A stretch of 64,000 bases of DNA, taken from positions 62,001 to 126,000 of the forward strand of contig NZ_NFKR01000001.1 of the NCBI RefSeq assembly GCF_002160495.1, written 5' to 3'. This DNA comes from Erysipelatoclostridium sp. An173. Its GTDB lineage: Bacteria; Bacillota_I; Bacilli_A; Erysipelotrichales; Coprobacillaceae. Both the position numbers and the translations under genes were made by a program. This document shows positions 43,631 to 52,621 of the stretch, in pieces. How positions within the stretch are numbered: the stretch's first letter is position 1; every line of letters starts with the position of its first letter. Under the pieces are notes generated by a model. It searched no databases and was not told the DNA's origin. It worked only from the letters and a program-made list of their open reading frames with translations.

Positions 43631-45288
43631 TATTTAAATTCAATTTTAGTAATAACTTCGCTTTCATCTTTACTATTTACATATTCAATAGTTACCGTAT
43701 CACCAGCTTTAGCTAATGGAAGACGATTTGAAAGACTAATATCACTAATAAATATTGTATCATTACCATCTAAGGTGAAATAATACGTACTATTGCCATC
43801 AACTACTGCTTCACTAATAGCACTAATTGTTCCCGTCAACTCAGTTGATTGATATTCATTTGAATCAGTTGTTTTACCATTAGCCTCTAACAATGCATAA
43901 TAAGCTTGTTCAGCTTCAACAACACTATCGCCAGTTGCTACAATTTGATAGTTTTCAACACTTACAAATGCATATTTTTTTACCAGGTTAGCATCATCTT
44001 TTAAAGACAAGAAGTAAGTTGGCTGGCCTCCTGCATTTATCAAAATCGGGAAAGTAGCTTTATATTTTAAATTTTGTACTTGCCCTTCTGCTGATGACAT
44101 AGCTGAATATTCTTCAGCACCAGGGATATCATAAAATTTTCCTTCTTTTGTTCGCAAGTTAATCATTGCAAACCCAACATTTGATGCATCATTAGATACA
44201 GAAGTTAATCCAGTATATAAATATACATCATCATTTAAAGCTACGTAATTATAACCAGATGTTGGCTGTAATACGCCTTTTTGTGAAAATATTGTATTAA
44301 AAAATCCATTTGTATACTTTCCATAATTTTCTAATTGAGAAATTATTAATTCTGAAGGATAAACACGGTCGACCCATTCAGGAACATCTTTTATATCATA
44401 ATATTGATGATCACCATTTATAGCATTCACTAATACTGCACCAGTAATATCTTTTCCACCAAATAATCCGATATCATAATTATAGACTGGTGCTATCCAA
44501 TATGGGATTCCTTTATCATTAATTTCAAAAGCTAAACTATCAAACATAAATGTTGGATAATTAGCTCTTAAATGACGTTGAATTTTACGTCCAAAATGTT
44601 CTGACTTAGAATATTTCATCCCTTCATCTAGTTTAACTACCTCAGATTCTTGAGTTACCATATTAACTCTAATATATGCTGGTAACCCATCACTACGGTT
44701 TGTAAACCATTTAATAATATTGCTGTATTCTAAAGGTGTTACCCGATATGGGGTATCTTGATAATTTATTTGTTCATAAGATTCATCAACTTCAAACTGT
44801 GATACATAATCAACCATCTCACCCATTTTTCGATCTCCAAGCTTAATAGCACTTTCACGATCAACAACTGGAATCGATTGATAAGAAATTGTTTTATTAT
44901 CTTCATAAAAATCAGCATTTTCATCTAACTTTAATTGTTGTTGATATTTTTTAGCATTAAAAATAGGTGAACTGATTAAAGTACCAACTCCTAAATACAC
45001 AATTAAAATTGGAATAATTGCTATCAGTACTTTTGATAATTTATCAATATAACCTTTAAATAAACGATAAAGCAAAACAAATAGAAAAAGCAAAAAGCAA
45101 AAAAAGCCAACAAACTGCGGTGAACGTAAATTAATTGGTAATAATAACAAATACTCTAAAAAAATACCAATTACTAAAGTAATTATTAATGCTTTCAACA
45201 AAGCAAATTTTTTAGGTTGTTTTACAACCTGACTTCTAAAATGAAAATTTTCAACAAAGCTTGAAAATAAATCTTTTATTTTATTCAT
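43630..45288 (-). CDS. Membrane protein of unknown function with large extracellular part
   Basis: I do not recognise a family. 552 residues: three hydrophobic segments at about 30-51, 58-77 and 85-106, then about 445 mostly soluble residues. With three membrane passes and a basic N-terminus (inside), the large part should lie outside. It contains repeated strand-like stretches (DRESAIKLGDRKMGEM, PAYIRVNMVTQESEVVKL, GIPYWIAPVYNYDIGLFGG) and ends in a small beta domain (about 475-552). Its start overlaps the nrnA stop by 8 nt. Extracellular binding or scaffold function would be a guess. Confidence 0.85.
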   Translation of the reverse strand: MNKIKDLFSSFVENFHFRSQVVKQPKKFALLKALIITLVIGIFLEYLLLLPINLRSPQFVGFFCFLLFLFVLLYRLFKGYIDKLSKVLIAIIPILIVYLGVGTLISSPIFNAKKYQQQLKLDENADFYEDNKTISYQSIPVVDRESAIKLGDRKMGEMVDYVSQFEVDESYEQINYQDTPYRVTPLEYSNIIKWFTNRSDGLPAYIRVNMVTQESEVVKLDEGMKYSKSEHFGRKIQRHLRANYPTFMFDSLAFEINDKGIPYWIAPVYNYDIGLFGGKDITGAVLVNAINGDHQYYDIKDVPEWVDRVYPSELIISQLENYGKYTNGFFNTIFSQKGVLQPTSGYNYVALNDDVYLYTGLTSVSNDASNVGFAMINLRTKEGKFYDIPGAEEYSAMSSAEGQVQNLKYKATFPILINAGGQPTYFLSLKDDANLVKKYAFVSVENYQIVATGDSVVEAEQAYYALLEANGKTTDSNEYQSTELTGTISAISEAVVDGNSTYYFTLDGNDTIFISDISLSNRLPLAKAGDTVTIEYVNSKDESEVITKIEFK

Positions 45289-46216
45289 TGATTAACTCCT
45301 TTAAATCCCTTAACAAATCATCTAACTGTTCAATATTTTGTAATTTAGCCCCACTTGCTAATAAATGACCACCACCGTTATATTTTTCAGCTACTTTATT
45401 AACTGGATATTTGCGCGAACGTAAACTAACACGCCAATTTTGATCAGCAGTATTTTCAGTAATTGCCATCCAGATATAATATTCTTCAATTCCAGATAAC
45501 ATATTTACATAATCCGAACCGCGTTCACGACTAATTTCTAACATTTTTAAATCTTCATTAGTTAAAATATAATATGCAATATTACCATCAACATGATAAT
45601 TATTTAAAATAAATTTATTAACATTTAAATCTTTTGCCTTTTTTAAATACATTCGATCATACAAAGATACAATATCAATACCAGTTTCAATTAAAGCACT
45701 TGCTGCCTTGAAGGTTCTTTTATCAGTACTTCGATATAAAAAGCGAGCTGTATCACCAATAATACCTAAATATAAAGCTCCTGCTCCAGCTTTTGAAATC
45801 TGTAACTTTGTATTTTGATACAGATCCACTACTAGCTGACTTGCAGAACTAGCTGTACTATCTTCAAAGTTAATTTGTCCATAACTATCTACAACTATAT
45901 GATGATCTATTTTAATTATTTCTTTACACAATTTATAATTTTGATCATCTATTCTTTCTTGATTAGCAGTATCTAAAACAATACCAAGGACATCCTTACT
46001 ATAATTAACATCTCGATAATCTACTAAAACATCATATTTTGCCACTAATTCAGAACTAAACTCACCACAGACATAGACATTTTTATCAGGATATGTTGTC
46101 TTGATTAAATCATACATTCCAAACTGGCTTCCAAAAGCATCAAAATCCGGATTTATATGACGATAGATTGCAATATCATCATATTCTTCTATTTTTTTAA
46201 CAATTTTATCATACAT
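45281..46216 (-). CDS. nrnA: DHH/DHHA1 phosphoesterase, NrnA type
   Basis: Degrades nanoRNA and often pApA or 3'-phosphoadenosine 5'-phosphate. Motif I H20-x-N-P-D-x-D26, Asp82 in LDTANQE, DHH at 104-106 and the C-terminal GGGH in YNGGGHLLASGAKL. Length 311. Some relatives cleave cyclic-di-AMP breakdown products, so it may tie to second-messenger turnover. It opens a two-gene unit with the unknown membrane protein. Confidence 0.93.
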   Translation of the reverse strand: MYDKIVKKIEEYDDIAIYRHINPDFDAFGSQFGMYDLIKTTYPDKNVYVCGEFSSELVAKYDVLVDYRDVNYSKDVLGIVLDTANQERIDDQNYKLCKEIIKIDHHIVVDSYGQINFEDSTASSASQLVVDLYQNTKLQISKAGAGALYLGIIGDTARFLYRSTDKRTFKAASALIETGIDIVSLYDRMYLKKAKDLNVNKFILNNYHVDGNIAYYILTNEDLKMLEISRERGSDYVNMLSGIEEYYIWMAITENTADQNWRVSLRSRKYPVNKVAEKYNGGGHLLASGAKLQNIEQLDDLLRDLKELINE

Positions 46217-46241
46217 TTTTTATTCCTCTTTTCATAAAAAG

Positions 46242-46270
46242 ACTATATCATATTTAACTAACTTTATAAA
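46242..46270 (-). promoter_or_regulatory. Promoter of nrnA
   Basis: TTTATA (46270-46265), 17 nt, TATAGT (46247-46242), with TGA before the -10 on the minus strand. Confidence 0.5.
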
Positions 46271-46299
46271 CAAAAAAACTCTGATTATTAATCAGAGTT
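46271..46299 (-). terminator. Terminator of ackA
   Basis: A perfect 10-bp stem (46277-46286 with 46290-46299) and T7 on the minus strand, directly following the ackA stop codon. Confidence 0.9.
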
Positions 46300-47496
46300 C
46301 TATAAACCTAAAATTCTAACAGTATCTCGAGCAATCATTACTTCTTCGTTAGTTGGAATTACCATAACTTCAACTTGAGAATATTTTGAAGAAATAACTC
46401 TATTTTCTTTTGATCTTTGATTATTTCTTTCTTCATCTAGATGAACACCTAAAGCACGAGAACAATCATCAATGATCAATCTTCTTAAATATGCAGCATT
46501 TTCACCAACACCTGCTGTAAAGGCAATTACATCAACACCACCAAGTTCAACAAAATAGCTTCCAATATACTTAGAAACAATTCTTGCATATAAAAGACTT
46601 GTCAATAAAGCTCTATCATCACCTTTTTTAAATAAAGCATTTTCAATATCTCTTGAATCTGATGAAATTCCTGACACACCAAGCATACCTGATTTTTTAT
46701 TATATATCTCTAATACTTCATCAGCAGTTTTATTTAATTTTTTACACAAATATGGCATAACTGAAGGATCTACGTCACCTGTACGAGTACCCATCATTAC
46801 TCCTGCTAATGGTGTAAATCCCATTGATGTATCAATACATACACCATCTTCAACAGCTGAAATACTTGCACCATTTCCTAAATGACAAACAATAATTCTT
46901 GAATGTTTTGGATTTCCTAGCATTTCAATTACTGTTTGTGATACATATTTATGACTAGTTCCATGGGCACCATATTTACGCACTTTTAAATCAGTATAAT
47001 ATTCATATGGTAATGGATATAAATAGCGTTCTTGATCTAAAGTTTGATGGAAAGCTGTATCAAAAACAAAAACATGTTCAACATCTGGTAAAGCTTTTTT
47101 AAAAGCATTATATCCAATGATGTGAGCTGGATTATGTAATGGTGCTAGCTCAGATAATTCTTCTACTTTAGCAACAACATCCTCATCAACTTTTATTGAA
47201 TCATTAAAATATTCGCCACCATGAACAATTCGGTGACCACAAGCATCAATATCACTTAATTTTTCAACTACTTTACAATCTACTAAAGCATCTAGTAATA
47301 GTTGCACAGCAACACTATGATCTTTAATTGGGCATTCTTTTTGATATTCTTGCCCATTATATTTCATTTCAAAATTTCCTTTTTCTTGTCCAATTCTTTC
47401 TACTATTCCTGAAGTAATTACTTCTTCACTAGGCATATTGATCAACTGGAATTTTAATGATGAACTCCCAGCGTTTACTGCCATTACTTTTACCAT
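46300..47496 (-). CDS. ackA: Acetate kinase
   Basis: Makes ATP from acetyl phosphate, the end of acetate fermentation. VNAGSSSLKFQL near the start, CGHRIVHGGEY, and ASKF-type HLGNGASISAV and TGDVDPSVMPYL blocks. The start is ATG 47496 (MVKVMAVNAG) preceded by GAGGAGG; the 398-residue product then matches the family, whereas the longer frame adds an implausible 21 residues. pta is not adjacent. A cre-like site lies just upstream of its promoter. Confidence 0.96.
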   Translation of the reverse strand: MVKVMAVNAGSSSLKFQLINMPSEEVITSGIVERIGQEKGNFEMKYNGQEYQKECPIKDHSVAVQLLLDALVDCKVVEKLSDIDACGHRIVHGGEYFNDSIKVDEDVVAKVEELSELAPLHNPAHIIGYNAFKKALPDVEHVFVFDTAFHQTLDQERYLYPLPYEYYTDLKVRKYGAHGTSHKYVSQTVIEMLGNPKHSRIIVCHLGNGASISAVEDGVCIDTSMGFTPLAGVMMGTRTGDVDPSVMPYLCKKLNKTADEVLEIYNKKSGMLGVSGISSDSRDIENALFKKGDDRALLTSLLYARIVSKYIGSYFVELGGVDVIAFTAGVGENAAYLRRLIIDDCSRALGVHLDEERNNQRSKENRVISSKYSQVEVMVIPTNEEVMIARDTVRILGL

Positions 47497-47530
47497 TAAT
47501 TTTTCCTCCTCGTATATACATATCACTATT

Positions 47531-47559
47531 ATTTTACATAAATTTTTATGTAAACTCAA
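47531..47559 (-). promoter_or_regulatory. Promoter of ackA
   Basis: TTGAGT (47559-47554), 17 nt, TAAAAT (47536-47531). The spacer and box form a palindrome (TTTACATAAA/TTTATGTAAA). Confidence 0.6.
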
Positions 47560-47566
47560 TATATTT

Positions 47567-47580
47567 TGAAAGCACTTCCA
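47567..47580 (-). promoter_or_regulatory. cre-like CcpA operator upstream of ackA
   Basis: Minus strand TGGAAGTGCTTTCA, two changes from the perfect palindromic cre TGAAAGCGCTTTCA. It is centred about 50 bp upstream of the predicted start, just beyond the -35, the place where CcpA activates ackA in Bacillus. A CcpA-like gene is at 62.5-63.5 kb. Confidence 0.65.
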
Positions 47581-47646
47581 TTTTTTTGCGATAAATACAA
47601 GAAAAATTAATGTAATAAATATTTCTATATAATAATATAACTAAAC

Positions 47647-47685
47647 AAAAAAGTAGAAAACCCTAGAAGATTTTCCAGGGCTTTC
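47647..47685 (-). terminator. Terminator of the first SASP gene
   Basis: Stem arms about 47660-47668 and 47677-47685, one G-U pair, T-rich run beyond on the minus strand. Boundaries are approximate. Confidence 0.6.
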
Positions 47686-47699
47686 TATAAGTACTTGGA

Positions 47700-47918
47700 T
47701 TATTTTGATTGATTAAAATTAGATGAACTCATTTGCTTTTGGCCCATTTCTACTAATCTTTTAGTGATTTCGCCACCAACAGAACCATTAGCACGAGCAG
47801 TTGTATCAGGACCTAAATTAACGCCAAATTCATTTGCAATTTCATATTTCATTTGATCAATTGCATTTTGTGCTCCAGGAACAACTAATTTGTTTTTACT
47901 AGAGTAACTTTGTGACAT
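47700..47918 (-). CDS. Alpha/beta-type small acid-soluble spore protein, copy 1
   Basis: DNA-coating protein of the dormant spore. 72 residues from ATG 47918 ([17 protein letters not shown]), with [14 protein letters not shown]-type first helix, the GPR protease cleavage area around YEIANEFGV, and the second helix [25 protein letters not shown] precedes the start. The upstream GTG codon belongs to the ribosome binding site. A forespore-type promoter candidate lies 23 nt upstream. It shares a 140-nt identical block with copy 2. Confidence 0.95.
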   Translation of the reverse strand: MSQSYSSKNKLVVPGAQNAIDQMKYEIANEFGVNLGPDTTARANGSVGGEITKRLVEMGQKQMSSSNFNQSK

Positions 47919-47940
47919 TCCTTTCACCTCCTGACACTTA

Positions 47941-47969
47941 TATTTTGTGTCAGTTTTTTTTAAATATAC
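47941..47969 (-). promoter_or_regulatory. Forespore (sigma-G/F type) promoter candidate, SASP copy 1
   Basis: Minus strand GTATA (47969-47965), 17 nt, CAAAATA (47947-47941). Compared with the Bacillus forespore consensus GHATR ... CATWHTA there is one mismatch in the -10. The same layout occurs at copy 2. The -10 lies in an inverted repeat TGACAC/GTGTCA. Confidence 0.6.
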
Positions 47970-48005
47970 AACAAATATCTTTTTTTATTTAATAATAATT
48001 ATAAA

Positions 48006-48034
48006 AATAAAAACCCTAGAAACACTCTAGGGTT
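48006..48034 (-). terminator. Terminator of the second SASP gene
   Basis: A perfect 9-bp stem (48012-48020 with 48026-48034, 5-nt loop) followed by TTTTTATTTT on the minus strand. Confidence 0.85.
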
Positions 48035-48041
48035 AATATAC

Positions 48042-48263
48042 TTATTTAGAACGATTATATCCATTTGATGAACTCATTTGTTTTTGGCCCATTTCCACTA
48101 ATCTTTTAGTGATTTCGCCACCAACAGAACCATTAGCACGAGCAGTTGTATCAGGACCTAAATTAACGCCAAATTCATTTGCAATTTCATATTTCATTTG
48201 ATCAATTGCATTTTGTGCTCCAGGAACAACTAATTTATTTTTACTTGAATAATTTTGTGACAT
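48042..48263 (-). CDS. Alpha/beta-type small acid-soluble spore protein, copy 2
   Basis: 73 residues from ATG 48263 ([15 protein letters not shown]), nearly identical to copy 1 and differing at only a few residues at the two ends (NYS for SYS, GYNRSK for FNQSK). Same ribosome binding site and promoter layout. Each copy has its own promoter and terminator, so they are separate transcripts. Confidence 0.95.
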   Translation of the reverse strand: MSQNYSSKNKLVVPGAQNAIDQMKYEIANEFGVNLGPDTTARANGSVGGEITKRLVEMGQKQMSSSNGYNRSK

Positions 48264-48285
48264 GTATTTCACCTCCTGACAACTA

Positions 48286-48314
48286 TATCTTGTGTCAAAA
48301 GTTAAAAAACATAC
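48286..48314 (-). promoter_or_regulatory. Forespore (sigma-G/F type) promoter candidate, SASP copy 2
   Basis: Minus strand GTATG (48314-48310), 17 nt, CAAGATA (48292-48286), the counterpart of the element before copy 1. Sequence between the boxes differs strongly from copy 1 apart from GACA next to the -10. Confidence 0.6.
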
Positions 48315-48341
48315 CTGATTTTTTCAATTTTATTTTATTAT

Positions 48342-49538
48342 TTAAAAAATATCATCATTCTTTTTATAATTATCATCAATTATAATTTCTTCAACTGTAT
48401 CTACACATTCATTTACTAATGTTTCAAAATCAAATTCAGCTTCAAAAGCTTCTGCTTTATAAGATTTTGGTTTAGTAGCTGGTGCTTTAGGTGTAAAGAT
48501 CGTACAACAATCTTCGTGAGGTCGAATTGAAATTTCATAAGTATCAATTTTAGTTGCAATATCAATAATTTCTAGTTTATCCAAACATAAAACTGGTCTT
48601 AAAACTGGTAATTTAACAACTTCATTGATTACTTGCATACTATTTAAAGTTTGTGACGCTACCTGTCCAATACTTTCACCATTGACTAAAGCTAAACAAT
48701 GATTTTTTAAAGCTATTTTTTCACTAATTCGATACATCATTCTACGCATAACAGTCATTGCATAACTTTCATCACAATGATCATATACGGCTAATTGTAA
48801 TTTTGTAAAATTTACAATATGAACTTTAATTTTACCATGGGTAAAATGTCTTAACTTATCAACTAAATCTAATACCTTTTCTCTAGCTAGTTCATTTGTA
48901 TATGGCGGTGCTGCAAAGTGAACACATTCAATATCAACACCTCGTTTTAATGTCAAATAACCAGCTACTGGTGAATCAATTCCTCCTGACATCATCAAAA
49001 GGGCTTTTCCACCAACGCCAACAGGATAACCTCCAGCTCCTTTTATAATATTATCCATTACATAAATCGCATCATGACGAATTTCAACAGTAACTAAAAT
49101 ATCAGGATGATGAACATCAACCTTTAATTCTTTACTTGTATGATGGAAAACATAAGTAGCTATTTCACGATTAATATCTTGTGATTTACCAGGAAAATTT
49201 TTATCAGCTCGTTTGGTATTAATTTTAAATGTTTTACCACTATTATTTTCAATAATCTGTAATACAGCTTTTTTAGCTAATTCCAATTCTTTTTCCATTT
49301 TATAAGCAACTGAAAAAGAATAAATACCAAAAACTGTTTTAAGTTTAGCACAAACAGCATCATGATTAGCGCCATTTAAAATAATATACATTCGATCGTG
49401 TTGTAAATCATATGTTAATTGTTTAAATTCCGCTAAAATTTCTTTAGTATTTTTTAAAAGACGATTAGTAAATAATTTTCGATTTTTACCTTTTGTTGTT
49501 AGTTCTCCAAAACGAACTAAAATATAATTTGCTTCCAT
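48342..49538 (-). CDS. thiI: tRNA 4-thiouridine synthetase ThiI
   Basis: Adenylates U8 of tRNA before sulfur transfer, and may feed thiamine thiazole synthesis. N-terminal ferredoxin-like and THUMP domains (to about residue 165), PP-loop SGGIDSP at 184-190. At 398 residues it lacks the rhodanese domain of E. coli ThiI, as in Bacillus, where NifZ delivers sulfur directly. It lies 3 nt after the cysteine desulfurase gene. Confidence 0.95.
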   Translation of the reverse strand: MEANYILVRFGELTTKGKNRKLFTNRLLKNTKEILAEFKQLTYDLQHDRMYIILNGANHDAVCAKLKTVFGIYSFSVAYKMEKELELAKKAVLQIIENNSGKTFKINTKRADKNFPGKSQDINREIATYVFHHTSKELKVDVHHPDILVTVEIRHDAIYVMDNIIKGAGGYPVGVGGKALLMMSGGIDSPVAGYLTLKRGVDIECVHFAAPPYTNELAREKVLDLVDKLRHFTHGKIKVHIVNFTKLQLAVYDHCDESYAMTVMRRMMYRISEKIALKNHCLALVNGESIGQVASQTLNSMQVINEVVKLPVLRPVLCLDKLEIIDIATKIDTYEISIRPHEDCCTIFTPKAPATKPKSYKAEAFEAEFDFETLVNECVDTVEEIIIDDNYKKNDDIF

Positions 49539-49541
49539 ATA

Positions 49542-50678
49542 TTACCTCTGTTTCTTCAATCTAGCCATACTATCTTGTAAATAATAACAAAATTTATCAA
49601 TATCTTCTTTACTAGTATGTTCACTAAAACTAATTCTAAGCGCACTTGAACTAATGGCTTCATCTAAATTTAATTGTTTCATTATTCTTGAAATATTACT
49701 TGTTTTAGAAGAACATGCACTTCGAGTTGATAGATATATTTCTTTAGTTTCTAAATCATGTAAAATAACTTCTGGCTTATAGCCAAGACAAGAAAAATTA
49801 ATTATAGTATCAATACATACTTTTTCATCACTATTTATTACAACACCATCAATTTCTTTTAAACATTGACGACAATATTGGTTTATTTTTTTTATATGTG
49901 CACTTTTTTTATCAAAGTTTTCTAACGCTAATCGCAGTGTTTTTGCAAATACAATATTTGTACATCCATTAGAAGTTCCACCTCGTAATCCAAATTCTTG
50001 TTGTCCACCACTAATTAAAGGAACAATTGTTGTTGAACGACGTTTAAACAATAATCCACTGCCCTTTAAACCATAAATCTTATGAGCTGAAAAAGAAGCT
50101 AAATCAACATCATTCAAATCAATTGGCAGTTTACCTAAGGCTTGGACCATATCAAAATGTAGTTTAACCCGATCGTGTTTTTTTACAATTTTCTTTATTT
50201 TTTCAATTGGATTTATGACCCCAATTTCATTATTAACATACATGATCGATACTAAAATAGTATCATCACGAATACTATTTTCTAACTGTTCTAAAGAAAT
50301 ACAACCACGATTATCAACTGGCAAATAAGTTACTTCAAAGCCAAAAACTTCTTCTAACTCTTTACAAGTTTCGTATACTGAAGAATGTTCGATTGCGGTC
50401 GTTATAATATGTTTACCTCGATTTTGATATTGAAAAGCCACACCTTTAATAGCCATGTTATTAGCTTCACTACCACAACTAGTAAAAATAACTTCATCTT
50501 CTTTAACATTTAAATAATCACTAATTAATTTACGTGAATGTTCCATTAAACGATTTACTTCGATTCCTTTATCATACATAGAATCAGCATTATAAAAATA
50601 TTTAGATAATAAATTATGATAAGTATTTAAAACATCTTGATTTAATGGTGTTGTTGCCACATAGTCTAAATATATCAT
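49542..50678 (-). CDS. Cysteine desulfurase, NifS/NifZ type
   Basis: PLP enzyme that supplies sulfur, here most likely to ThiI. His98 in TAIEHSSVYE, PLP-binding Lys200 in FSAHKIYG and catalytic Cys322 in STRSACSS. 378 residues. The nifS-thiI pair with a 3-nt gap reproduces the Bacillus nifZ-thiI arrangement, and suggests a dedicated 4-thiouridine role rather than general Fe-S assembly. Confidence 0.94.
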   Translation of the reverse strand: MIYLDYVATTPLNQDVLNTYHNLLSKYFYNADSMYDKGIEVNRLMEHSRKLISDYLNVKEDEVIFTSCGSEANNMAIKGVAFQYQNRGKHIITTAIEHSSVYETCKELEEVFGFEVTYLPVDNRGCISLEQLENSIRDDTILVSIMYVNNEIGVINPIEKIKKIVKKHDRVKLHFDMVQALGKLPIDLNDVDLASFSAHKIYGLKGSGLLFKRRSTTIVPLISGGQQEFGLRGGTSNGCTNIVFAKTLRLALENFDKKSAHIKKINQYCRQCLKEIDGVVINSDEKVCIDTIINFSCLGYKPEVILHDLETKEIYLSTRSACSSKTSNISRIMKQLNLDEAISSSALRISFSEHTSKEDIDKFCYYLQDSMARLKKQR

Positions 50679-50694
50679 TTTTACCCCCTATTTT

Positions 50695-50700
50695 ATTATA
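50695..50700 (-). promoter_or_regulatory. Possible -10 box of nifS-thiI
   Basis: TATAAT on the minus strand 17 nt before the start codon; ATGACT lies 16 nt further up within the ezrA terminator arm. Confidence 0.4.
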
Positions 50701-50702
50701 TG

Positions 50703-50745
50703 CAATTAAAACACAAAGTCATGACTTTTGTCTATAACTTTGTGT
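50703..50745 (-). terminator. Terminator of ezrA
   Basis: A 9-bp stem (50711-50719 with 50737-50745, 17-nt loop) with TTTTAATTG after it on the minus strand. It overlaps the stop end of ezrA. Confidence 0.6.
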
Positions 50746-52471
50746 CGTTTTTATTAATTAACATCTCATAAGAACCTGGTTTAATTTTTTCAATTATATC
50801 TACGGCTGTAGTCAAAGCTTTAGTATACTCACCATTTCGATATAATAATTCTGCTTTAGTTAATTCTGTATTTACTTCTAAAAATGATGTTCGATAACGA
50901 TTACCATAAATAATGGCATCTTCAACCATCTCTGCTGTAACAATCAAATTATGAACATTATCATATAATTTATAGATAACATCTCTAGCCGCGTCTACTT
51001 GAACAGATAGACGATTTAAATCAATTGGACGATGACGAATGAACTTTAAGATTTCATCAGCTTTTTGATAAGAGTCATTAATATAATCTTTATATGATTC
51101 ATTAATCATTGGTAAATGATTATTTTTTATTTCTGATTTAATTTCCAATAAAACAATATTAATATTTTCTAATTCATCTAAAGCTCTTTTTTCTTCTAGA
51201 CGTAATGAATTTTCTAATTCAATATATTTATTTAATTCATCATCAAATGGTTTACAACGTTCAATTAGTTTTTCAAAGCTTTCAATCATAGCACTATATG
51301 AAAAATCATCACTTTCAATAACTGTAGTTATTTTTTCTAAATCATCTAAAATTTCTTTGAAATTCTCATAATCTTCTTTTACAGTAATTTGATAATCTGT
51401 CAATAAGTAATTTTCTTGTAATTCTTCAAATGAATTAATAGTCTTTTGTAATCCTTCATCTAGATGACCAATATGCTTATAGCAATTATTACGAGCTTCT
51501 TCATATAAATTATAAGCATTTTCTTCTTTTTCAAAATCAGCTGCTAAACTATTTATATCATCAGTCATTGTTTCAATAGCACTACCAACATTTTCTAGAT
51601 CCAAATGTTTAATCGCTTGAATTGTTTTTTCTAAATCGGTATGAATTATATTATAACGTACAGTTGTATCTAATTTTTCAACTGAAAAATTTCTTTCTCG
51701 CATCTCTTTGATCGTTTTATTTAATTCATCTAAACGTTTAGGAATATATTTACGAACTATTGAAATATAAGTAGGCAAATCTCTAATATACGTATTTAAC
51801 AAATCAATATCTTTATCAATTTCATTTGTTGATACTTTAGCATCATCAAAACGTTGTGTATTCATTAACGTTTCTAATTCTACAAAACGTTGATCGATAT
51901 CTTCGATCATTGCTGGTACTGCTGGAACAAAATCCTCAATTTTAAATCTAACAGCAGCATAGTCGTCAGTTGTTTTACGATATTTTTCTTTTACTTTAAT
52001 TATTGCCACTCTTTGAACGTTTTCAATTTCCGTAATCACTTCAATTTCTTTCAAAAGATTTTGAGAACGTTTTTCATAGTCAACGATTAACTCTTTTAAT
52101 TTATTTATATCTTTACGAATTCCTCTTATTTTACGATAAAATAACCGTTCATCAATATCATTCATCAACGGTGCTATTTCATTGCCTTGTAATTCAAGCA
52201 ATTCATTAAATTCAAGTTCAAATTCTTCATACTTTTCCATTACATCAGGCATATTTTTACCAATTGATTTAATACGCCCTAAACGATATTGAATCGGTAA
52301 AGTTTTAATAGCATTCATATCATTTTCTAAATCAACTATTTCTTTGCGATATGACTTTAATTTAACGATCCAATAAACTAGTAAAACCAGAATAATCACT
52401 AGTAAACTTACCCCAACAATAATAATATTTTGGGCCCCAAATTGTTCAATTATATTATCTAAAAAGTCCAT
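50732..52471 (-). CDS. ezrA: Septation ring formation regulator EzrA
   Basis: Membrane-anchored spectrin-like protein that controls FtsZ ring assembly. Start at ATG 52471 (MDFLDNIIEQF) after AGAGGGA. One membrane helix at about residues 13-33 with the N-terminus outside, then 540 residues of long alpha-helical, coiled-coil sequence. Typical length (579) and the C-terminal family end TKAELLYRNGEYTKALTTAVDIIEKI are seen. Found next to nifS-thiI as in Bacillus. Confidence 0.93.
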   Translation of the reverse strand: MDFLDNIIEQFGAQNIIIVGVSLLVIILVLLVYWIVKLKSYRKEIVDLENDMNAIKTLPIQYRLGRIKSIGKNMPDVMEKYEEFELEFNELLELQGNEIAPLMNDIDERLFYRKIRGIRKDINKLKELIVDYEKRSQNLLKEIEVITEIENVQRVAIIKVKEKYRKTTDDYAAVRFKIEDFVPAVPAMIEDIDQRFVELETLMNTQRFDDAKVSTNEIDKDIDLLNTYIRDLPTYISIVRKYIPKRLDELNKTIKEMRERNFSVEKLDTTVRYNIIHTDLEKTIQAIKHLDLENVGSAIETMTDDINSLAADFEKEENAYNLYEEARNNCYKHIGHLDEGLQKTINSFEELQENYLLTDYQITVKEDYENFKEILDDLEKITTVIESDDFSYSAMIESFEKLIERCKPFDDELNKYIELENSLRLEEKRALDELENINIVLLEIKSEIKNNHLPMINESYKDYINDSYQKADEILKFIRHRPIDLNRLSVQVDAARDVIYKLYDNVHNLIVTAEMVEDAIIYGNRYRTSFLEVNTELTKAELLYRNGEYTKALTTAVDIIEKIKPGSYEMLINKNDTKL

Positions 52472-52503
52472 TATACATCCCTCTTTTTTATTCTTACTAA
52501 TAA

Positions 52504-52532
52504 AGTATACCATAACTGCTATATGTTGTCTA
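52504..52532 (-). promoter_or_regulatory. Promoter of ezrA
   Basis: TAGACA (52532-52527), 17 nt, TATACT (52509-52504) on the minus strand. Confidence 0.65.
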
Positions 52533-52621
52533 AGTAATATCTTAACTGATTTTAAATTTTCTTTACAAGATTTAATAATTTTGTCATATTATAAATATAG
52601 ATATATTAAACGGAGGATAAA

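Noticed and set aside
47700-48263. CRISPR-like or insertion-sequence repeat
   Set aside because: The long repeat is the coding core of two spore protein genes.
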